Shown here piece by piece: positions 1 to 5,090 of a stretch of 5,090 nt of DNA. The first letter of the stretch is position 1; every line of letters starts with the position of its first letter. Made by a program: the position numbers and the translations under genes. Source of the DNA: Candidatus Omnitrophica bacterium UBA1443. GTDB taxonomy: Bacteria > Omnitrophota > Omnitrophia > Omnitrophales > Aquincolibacteriaceae. The stretch covers positions 10,038-15,127 of the forward strand of contig DCTJ01000067.1 of NCBI GenBank assembly GCA_002329545.1, written 5' to 3'. Under the pieces are notes generated by a model. That model was not told the DNA's origin. It did not search any database and saw only the letters and a list, made by a program, of their open reading frames with translations.

Positions 1-65
1 TATGAGTAAAGCGCATTTTTTTGATCCTCAAACAGGTGTAGTGATATTTTGAGACCTTAAAAATT
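1..65 (+). other. Leader region, possible tail of an upstream gene
   Basis: This short AT-rich stretch precedes the first full gene. One frame is open from base 2 to a TGA at 50-52 and would encode 16 residues starting at an ATG. It could be the C-terminus of an upstream gene that ends 13 bases before the next start, or it could be chance. The other two forward frames stop at once (TGA at 3-5, TAA at 7-9). A weak promoter-like pair can also be drawn, TTGATC at 21-26 and GATATT at 43-48 with 16 bases between them. Each hexamer matches its sigma-70 consensus at only four of six positions. The sequence cannot decide between an operon-internal junction and a promoter. Confidence 0.3.
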
Positions 66-1511
66 ATGGGTGTACCAGCCCGACGTCATCTAGTGTTTTT
101 GGCTGGAGCGGGGGTTTTCGCTTTTTCGGTTTTTTTGATCTTTCAGTCCCTTGCCCAACTTCGTACAACCCTCCATCCCGAAGTTTATCTTCAGCGATTA
201 TCGTTAATTTTCGCGGCGCTCATGTTCCCGATCCTCACGACCTGGTGGCGCTTTAAATGGATCGGCGTCAACATCCTGATGATTTTTTTGATGATCCCGC
301 TGGTTTTTTTCGTGGTTTCAGTGACCAAGATACCGGTGTTTTTCTGGGTTTTTCCCGTTTACGCGATCCTGATGCTGGTTCTTTACCGGACTGAATACCA
401 GTTTGAAAACCAGCTTTCCATGATCTTGATCGAAGAAGAGAAACTGCAAGACGAGATCAATAATCTTGAGGTCGTTTTTAAGGCCAAGGGAGAGGGGATC
501 AGTACTTTTTTTGAAAAGTATTCTACCTACTATAACCTTCGGAAACTCGCCGAAGAGCTTACAATGAGCCTTTCCTGGGTCGAGCTCGCGCAAAAAACGG
601 TGGATCGGGCAATGGATTTTATTCCCCGGGGCGACTACGCGAAAATGACGTTGGCGAGAAGTGATGAAAGAAATCTTCCCGTGGTGGCCAGCAGACGCAT
701 GCGTCCGGTCGGGCGGTGGACGGCCAAGCAAGGGGATCTTTTTGATTTCTGGTGCATCAAAAACCGCAAGCGTTTGATCGTTATGGATACACAGGATGAT
801 TTTCGATTCGCGCTTCGTGAAAACGAAAAAAAGGATAATTTGCGGAGTTTGATCGTCGCGCCGATTTTTTTCGAAAACAGGGTTTCGGGAACGCTCGCGA
901 TTCACGCTAGCCGTCCCAATGTGTTTACGTATGACGACCTCCGGTTGCTGGACGCGATCGCGACCCTCGCTTCCTCGGCTATCTCCAACGCCATGCTCTA
1001 TGAGAAGACGGAACAATTGGCGATCAAGGATTCGTTGACTGGACTTTTTGTTCGAAGGTATTTTTACGAGAGGCTTAAGGAAGAGCATCGCCGCGCGCTT
1101 TTAAATCAGAAAACCATGTCCCTCATCATGTGTGACCTGGATCATTTTAAGGAATGCAATGACCGGTTTGGCCATCAGGGCGGCGATTTGATGCTGGTTC
1201 AGTTGGCCGAGATCCTCGGACAGTCTCTGAAGAACGCGTTAATCGCTCGCTACGGGGGCGAGGAATTCGCGATTTTACTTCCCGAAACGACCAAGGCGGA
1301 GGCCTTCAAGATCGCTGAAGGTCTGAGAAAAGCGGTCGAAACCACCCCGTTTCACATTCGCCGCGAAAAGGTTGGAATGACGGTATCGGCCGGTGTCTCC
1401 AATCTTCCGGATGACACGCTGGATATCGAACTGCTGGTCCATAAGGCGGATCAGGCGCTCTACAAGGCCAAACGCGAGGGGAGGAACAAGGTATGCGTAA
1501 GCACGTCTTGA
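66..1511 (+). CDS. Membrane-anchored GAF-GGDEF diguanylate cyclase lacking the I-site
   Basis: Predicted to make cyclic di-GMP from two GTP at the inner face of the cytoplasmic membrane. The 481-residue product has four hydrophobic helices (about 9-30, 43-61, 65-86, 90-107), a charged coiled-coil-like stretch (about 110-145), a GAF-like domain (about 150-312, clearest at the SLIVAPIFF strand from 261 and the following helix), and a GGDEF domain from the DSLTGL motif at 322 to the end. The active-site loop is GGEEF at 397-401. By alignment to PleD, metal and guanine contacts D357, N365 and D374 are present, as are the late YKAK and GRN phosphate-contact motifs. The position of the RxxD inhibitory site, six to nine residues before GGEEF, reads LKNA, so product inhibition through this site is probably absent. 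ATG 66 is the first usable start: an in-frame TGA lies at 42-44 with no start codon between. Its ribosome-binding site is weak (GAG at 51-53). The 3' end overlaps the next gene by 19 bases. The GAF ligand is unknown. The family call is firm; activity is inferred from motifs. Confidence 0.93.
   Translation: MGVPARRHLVFLAGAGVFAFSVFLIFQSLAQLRTTLHPEVYLQRLSLIFAALMFPILTTWWRFKWIGVNILMIFLMIPLVFFVVSVTKIPVFFWVFPVYAILMLVLYRTEYQFENQLSMILIEEEKLQDEINNLEVVFKAKGEGISTFFEKYSTYYNLRKLAEELTMSLSWVELAQKTVDRAMDFIPRGDYAKMTLARSDERNLPVVASRRMRPVGRWTAKQGDLFDFWCIKNRKRLIVMDTQDDFRFALRENEKKDNLRSLIVAPIFFENRVSGTLAIHASRPNVFTYDDLRLLDAIATLASSAISNAMLYEKTEQLAIKDSLTGLFVRRYFYERLKEEHRRALLNQKTMSLIMCDLDHFKECNDRFGHQGGDLMLVQLAEILGQSLKNALIARYGGEEFAILLPETTKAEAFKIAEGLRKAVETTPFHIRREKVGMTVSAGVSNLPDDTLDIELLVHKADQALYKAKREGRNKVCVSTS
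1480..1484 (+). promoter_or_regulatory. Shine-Dalgarno site for the second cyclase gene
   Basis: GGAGG sits inside the last codons of the first cyclase gene and ends 8 bases before the ATG at 1493. It is the strongest ribosome-binding site in the window and supports the 1493 start even though that start lies inside the preceding gene. The arrangement allows the second cyclase to be translated independently as well as by coupling. Confidence 0.7.
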
Positions 1512-2878
1512 TCCTTTCGCTTCAACTTGGCTTGGCGGCGATCATTCTCCATCAGACCCGGGAACTGATTCTCGTGTATTATCTTTTGGCGCCCGTTTTG
1601 TTGATTCCGGCTTTTTATTTTTACAAGGAGCGGTCGCGCGGGATGTTATTGGCGGCGTTACTCGTGGTGGTTTCCGTGAACGCGCGTTACTTTTTTCTGA
1701 ACCCGATGCCCCGACTTTTTCTTTTCTGGGCGGGGCAGGCGGTTTTTTTCGCGCTTTCGTGCGCTTATTTCCGGGAGCTGAGGACCGCTTTGGATTACGC
1801 CTCGAGCAAAAGAAATCAGGTCCGGAAAAACCTGGAAAATTTGCGGGCGAAATTTCAAACCCGGATTTCCAGTCTTAAGCACCTCGAGGTTCAGGTGGGA
1901 AGCCTGATGAACCTTTTTGAGATCGCCCGGGATTTTAGCGAGTGCATGGATTTCGCCACGTTGTCGGATTTCCTCCTTAAAAAACTGCGAAGCGAGCTTT
2001 CGTTTCAACGGATGCGGATTTTTATTTTACCCCTGACGCCCGCGTCCAAGGAGAAAGGGGGCGTCAAGCTTTACGAGATGACCCTGGGCGGTGTTCAGGA
2101 AATCGAGCGGGAGTTAAGTGATGAGGAAAAAACCGATTTTGATTCAATGGCGCTCACCAAAAACATGGTGAGACGTGAAAAAATGTGGTTTTTCCCTATT
2201 TTGGAGGCCGAGAAGCTGACCGCTGTATTTTCGATTGACGGTGTTCAGGATGAAGATCTGGCCCGTGTGGAGGTTTTGAGCGCGTATCTGGTCCTTTTGA
2301 TCAAGAAAATCCAGCTTTATGAAACCGTGCGTGAGCTTGCGATTATTGATGAGTTGACCCAGGTTTTCGTGCGTCATCACTTTGTTGAACGGCTTGAGGA
2401 AGAAGTTCGAAGGAGCATCCGGTTTAAACTGCCGCTGACGGTATTAATGTTAGACATCGATCATTTCAAAAGATATAATGACGAATTCGGACATCTCGTC
2501 GGCGACGCAACCCTGAAAGAAGTCGCGGACCTTCTCAAAAAAAATCTTCGTCGGGTGGATCTTGTGGGCCGGTACGGAGGGGAAGAGTTTGTGGTTGCCA
2601 TGCCGGAGACGCGTATGGAAAACGCGTGCGAGGTCGCTGAACGTATCCGCTCCAATACCGCGAGGCACGACTTCCGGGTTTACAATGACCGAACCAAGGT
2701 GACGGTGAGTCAGGGCCTCCGGGTTTTTGACGCGGCTTCGATCAGGGAGCCCGAAAAGGTAGATGTGCCGAAGCTGGTTTCAGAACTGATACACCATGCC
2801 GATGAATCGATGTATCGCGCTAAAGAAGAAGGACGTAACCGGGTCTGTGTTTACAAGGAACCCCATAATCTGTTATGA
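1493..2878 (+). CDS. Membrane-anchored GGDEF diguanylate cyclase with intact I-site
   Basis: A second probable c-di-GMP synthase with the same layout as its upstream neighbour. The 461-residue product has four hydrophobic helices (about 4-19, 25-44, 50-69, 74-93) with basic residues at both termini and in the middle loop, which fits a cytoplasmic N-terminus and catalytic domain. A basic coiled-coil-like helix (about 94-135) leads to a divergent GAF-like region (about 138-280) and a GGDEF domain (286 to about 456). GGEEF lies at 362-366. D321, N329 and D338 match the PleD metal and guanine contacts, and the YRAK and GRN motifs are present. RRVD at 353-356, five residues before GGEEF, is an intact RxxD inhibitory site, so feedback inhibition by c-di-GMP is expected. 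The usual DxLTGLxNRRxF motif is altered to DELTQVFVRHHF at 286-297. The start is supported by GGAGG at 1480-1484. The stop overlaps the lptD start by 4 bases. The GAF assignment is weaker here than in the neighbour because sequence conservation is low. Confidence 0.92.
   Translation: MRKHVLILSLQLGLAAIILHQTRELILVYYLLAPVLLIPAFYFYKERSRGMLLAALLVVVSVNARYFFLNPMPRLFLFWAGQAVFFALSCAYFRELRTALDYASSKRNQVRKNLENLRAKFQTRISSLKHLEVQVGSLMNLFEIARDFSECMDFATLSDFLLKKLRSELSFQRMRIFILPLTPASKEKGGVKLYEMTLGGVQEIERELSDEEKTDFDSMALTKNMVRREKMWFFPILEAEKLTAVFSIDGVQDEDLARVEVLSAYLVLLIKKIQLYETVRELAIIDELTQVFVRHHFVERLEEEVRRSIRFKLPLTVLMLDIDHFKRYNDEFGHLVGDATLKEVADLLKKNLRRVDLVGRYGGEEFVVAMPETRMENACEVAERIRSNTARHDFRVYNDRTKVTVSQGLRVFDAASIREPEKVDVPKLVSELIHHADESMYRAKEEGRNRVCVYKEPHNLL
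2875..2878 (+). promoter_or_regulatory. ATGA stop-start overlap coupling cyclase and lptD translation
   Basis: The TGA ending the second cyclase gene (2876-2878) shares bases with the ATG that starts lptD (2875-2877). No well-spaced Shine-Dalgarno sequence lies just upstream. This layout usually means that ribosomes finishing the upstream gene restart on the downstream one, so lptD output would depend partly on translation of the cyclase. Confidence 0.6.
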
Positions 2879-5090
2879 GCCAATGTTTTTTTAAAAGGAT
2901 CGCATTTTTTAGTACGCTTCTGCTTGCCCTCACGGCGTTGATTCCCGTCTCATTTTCCCAGGATGATACCCCGACAACCCCTTCCGAAAAACAGCCCGTG
3001 ACGGCCCCCCGAAACTTGCCTTATCCGACGGTGCGGGATCAATCCCGGGCTGAAGTTGAGGCGGTCGCGGACACCCTCGAGTATCAAAAAGATTCGCGGA
3101 AGCTGGTGGCGCGCGGAAATGCGGTCGTGACCCACCAGAATATCAAGCTTTTGGCCGATTACGCGGAAGTGGAGACGGAAACCAAAAAATCATTTGCCAA
3201 GGGACACGTAATTATTTTTGAAAATGAAACACCGATCCTTACCGGTGATGAAGTGTACTATAATTTTTCAACTCGCCAGGCCAGCATGCCAGGCGCGAAA
3301 GCAATTCAAACGCCCTGGTACGCGCGGGGCGAGGAAGTCCAGCAAGTTAAACAGGGTGAAATTCACGTCAGGCACGGCGGCGTGACGACTTGCAATCTTG
3401 AAAATCCTCACTATGAAATCCGGTGTAAAAAGGCAACCCTCTACAGCGGGGTCAAGATCCGCATGGTCAACGTCACTATTCACGTTCTCGGTAAACCGGT
3501 ATTCTGGTTGCCGTATCTTGAAGTTCCGCTTAACTGGAATATTCCATTTCAGGTCCGCGTTGGTAGCAGTGACCAGTATGGCACCTATATCGAACTTTCA
3601 AAGGGAATAACGTTCAACAAGTACCTGTCCGGAAAATGGCACGCGGATTGGCGGTCGAAGCGCGGATTTGGGGGTGGATGGGATCAGAACTATGATTTTG
3701 GTAAGTACGCGAAGGGGGATGTCAAACTCTACTGGACCCAAGATAAGCGGGCGCCGACCCCCAATCATTACGATGCCGATGGCAAATTGAATCCCTATGA
3801 ATTGCGTGAAGATAGAGATCGTGGACGAATTACCTGGCGCCATCGGACCGATTTTTCGGAATACACGAACATTATCATGCGTTATCATCGAGTCGCTGAC
3901 GGATATTTTTTGAAGGATTTTGCCGAAAATGAGTATCGCGCCGAGATGGAGCCGCATTCCTTTGTGACCGCCACTCATAACACGCAACGGTGGGGCGCGA
4001 TGGTCCACGCGGAAAAGAAAATGAATTCCCACGAAAACATCATTGAGCGGCTTCCGCATGTCCGACTCGACTGGAAAAATCAGCCCCTCATAGGCGACAA
4101 GGTTTATAACGTCAGCCGGTTGCAGTTTGATAACTTGGGCAAAAAAATCGGTTACAGCGATTACAATGAAGATGTTATTCGGGTGGACGGTTACAGCCGA
4201 TTGATCGCGCCAGTCAAGCTGGGCGATGTAAAAATGACTCCTTATCTGGGTTACCGCGCGACGGAATACAGTCGTGATCTCCGGACGGACGGGGCCCATT
4301 TCAGGCAAGTGCTTGAATACGGTCTTGATGTCAGAACACAGGCTTACAAAACGTTTGATGTCACCTTTGAGAAGGCCGGGATCGAAGTGAACCAATTGCG
4401 GCATATTTTTGAACCGAATGTGAGGGTCCAAGGAACGGATTCCACATTGAGTTACGAGAAAATAGCGCATTTCGACACGGTAGACATGATCGACGATGCG
4501 TCTGAAATTGTTTTCGGGATGGATAACCGGCTTCAGACCAAACGCGTCGCAAACGGGCGAAATCAGCGGGTGGATATCGTCAGCATGAACACGTACGCTC
4601 ATTTCGCGATTTCTCCGCAGGACCCTAACATTCAAGGCGCCAAGTTTACGTCGGTCGAAAATGAGTTGACCCTCAGGCCGTATGACTGGCTTCAGTTTCA
4701 GCATCGCCTGGAATATGACGCCGCGCGAAATTACATTAAACGGTGCAATAACGATATTGTGATCCGTCACCAGCGTCTTAAACTCACGTTTGGCCACCGA
4801 TTCATTCATCGGCAGTATGACTATACACAAAATCTCGACATTGATACTTCCCAACAGTTTGTGTTTGACGGAGAATATAAGCTCAATGACCTGTGGACTT
4901 TGGCCGGTTACATTCGATGGGACCAAAAAGGGAGTTCGTTGCAGGAATGGCAGGTGTCGGCAAGCCGGGATCTTCACGATTTTATCCTGGATTTCGGTTA
5001 TAACGTTCGGGATTCCCTGATCAATTCAAAGAACAATGAGCTTTTTTTTAACTTCCGGATGAAAGATTTTCCCGGCATGGACTTTGGGCG
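2875..5090 (+). CDS. lptD: LPS-assembly outer-membrane protein LptD (3' end beyond window)
   Basis: LptD, with the lipoprotein LptE, forms the outer-membrane translocon that receives LPS from the periplasmic Lpt bridge and inserts it into the outer leaflet. The frame is open from ATG 2875 to the window edge, giving 738 complete codons (E. coli LptD is 784 residues), so probably only the end of the barrel is missing. A Sec signal peptide spans about 1-28 (KR, then a hydrophobic core, likely cleavage after SFS). A Pro/Thr-rich linker follows. An OstA/LptA-like beta-taco domain runs from about 59 to 200, with typical repeats such as DTLEYQKDSRKLVARGNAVV from 66. Family signatures are TTCNLENPHYEI from 171, GKPVFWLPYLEVPL at 206-219 at the entry to the barrel, and LRHIFEPNVRV from 508. 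The remainder is rich in alternating aromatic and polar strands, as expected for a large beta-barrel. C173 matches the conserved E. coli Cys173 motif; C184 and C624 are the other cysteines of the mature part. The start overlaps the upstream stop as ATGA. An AAGGAA at 2855-2860 is rather distant (14 bases), so translational coupling is likely. Other Lpt genes are not in the window. Confidence 0.92.
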   Translation, partial: MSQCFFKRIAFFSTLLLALTALIPVSFSQDDTPTTPSEKQPVTAPRNLPYPTVRDQSRAEVEAVADTLEYQKDSRKLVARGNAVVTHQNIKLLADYAEVETETKKSFAKGHVIIFENETPILTGDEVYYNFSTRQASMPGAKAIQTPWYARGEEVQQVKQGEIHVRHGGVTTCNLENPHYEIRCKKATLYSGVKIRMVNVTIHVLGKPVFWLPYLEVPLNWNIPFQVRVGSSDQYGTYIELSKGITFNKYLSGKWHADWRSKRGFGGGWDQNYDFGKYAKGDVKLYWTQDKRAPTPNHYDADGKLNPYELREDRDRGRITWRHRTDFSEYTNIIMRYHRVADGYFLKDFAENEYRAEMEPHSFVTATHNTQRWGAMVHAEKKMNSHENIIERLPHVRLDWKNQPLIGDKVYNVSRLQFDNLGKKIGYSDYNEDVIRVDGYSRLIAPVKLGDVKMTPYLGYRATEYSRDLRTDGAHFRQVLEYGLDVRTQAYKTFDVTFEKAGIEVNQLRHIFEPNVRVQGTDSTLSYEKIAHFDTVDMIDDASEIVFGMDNRLQTKRVANGRNQRVDIVSMNTYAHFAISPQDPNIQGAKFTSVENELTLRPYDWLQFQHRLEYDAARNYIKRCNNDIVIRHQRLKLTFGHRFIHRQYDYTQNLDIDTSQQFVFDGEYKLNDLWTLAGYIRWDQKGSSLQEWQVSASRDLHDFILDFGYNVRDSLINSKNNELFFNFRMKDFPGMDFG

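Noticed and set aside
21..48. Sigma-70-like promoter TTGATC / GATATT before the first gene
   Set aside because: Each hexamer matches at only four of six positions and the region is AT-rich, so a chance match is likely. It is noted in the leader entry but not called as a promoter.
318..1088. A 256-codon open frame on the minus strand opposite the first cyclase gene
   Set aside because: It has the same in-register antisense geometry as above and a basic, domain-less translation. The sense strand encodes clear transmembrane, GAF and GGDEF features.
3398..3610. A 70-codon plus-strand open frame inside lptD
   Set aside because: It overlaps a strongly conserved part of lptD in another frame, and its translation resembles no known family.
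3598..4977. A 459-codon open frame on the minus strand opposite lptD
   Set aside because: It lies in exact codon register with lptD, so it would be stopped only where lptD uses TTA, CTA or TCA codons, which it rarely does here. It ends exactly at a TCA codon of lptD (3598-3600). It begins with GTG, and its translation shows no recognisable domain, while the sense frame is a clear LptD.

Overview
The window comes from a Gram-negative (didermic) bacterium. It encodes an LptD-type outer-membrane LPS translocon protein, which is found only in organisms with an LPS-bearing outer membrane. Base composition is intermediate and the proteins look divergent from enterobacterial relatives. An environmental or candidate-phylum lineage, such as Omnitrophota or a deltaproteobacterial-type group, is possible, but the sequence alone does not settle taxonomy. 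No mobile element, phage, CRISPR array, tRNA or rRNA was seen.

All three genes are on the + strand, packed head to tail with overlapping ends. Bases 1-65 are a short leader that may hold the tail of an upstream gene. Bases 66-1511 and 1493-2878 encode two membrane-anchored proteins of the same design: four N-terminal transmembrane helices, a coiled-coil linker, a GAF-type sensory domain and a C-terminal GGDEF diguanylate cyclase domain. Both keep the catalytic GGEEF motif and metal/GTP-binding residues, so both are probably active. Only the second keeps the RxxD product-inhibition site. Bases 2875 to the window end (5090) encode an LptD homologue with its N-terminus and about 738 residues present; its 3' end lies outside the window.

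The first two genes overlap by 19 bases, and the second and third by 4 bases (ATGA), which suggests one transcript with translational coupling. The most interesting point is this pairing. Two membrane c-di-GMP synthases, probably a diverged tandem duplication with different feedback behaviour, are translationally tied to an essential outer-membrane assembly gene. The gene order hints at a link between c-di-GMP signalling and envelope biogenesis, but it is not proof of one; simple co-transcription is the conservative reading.
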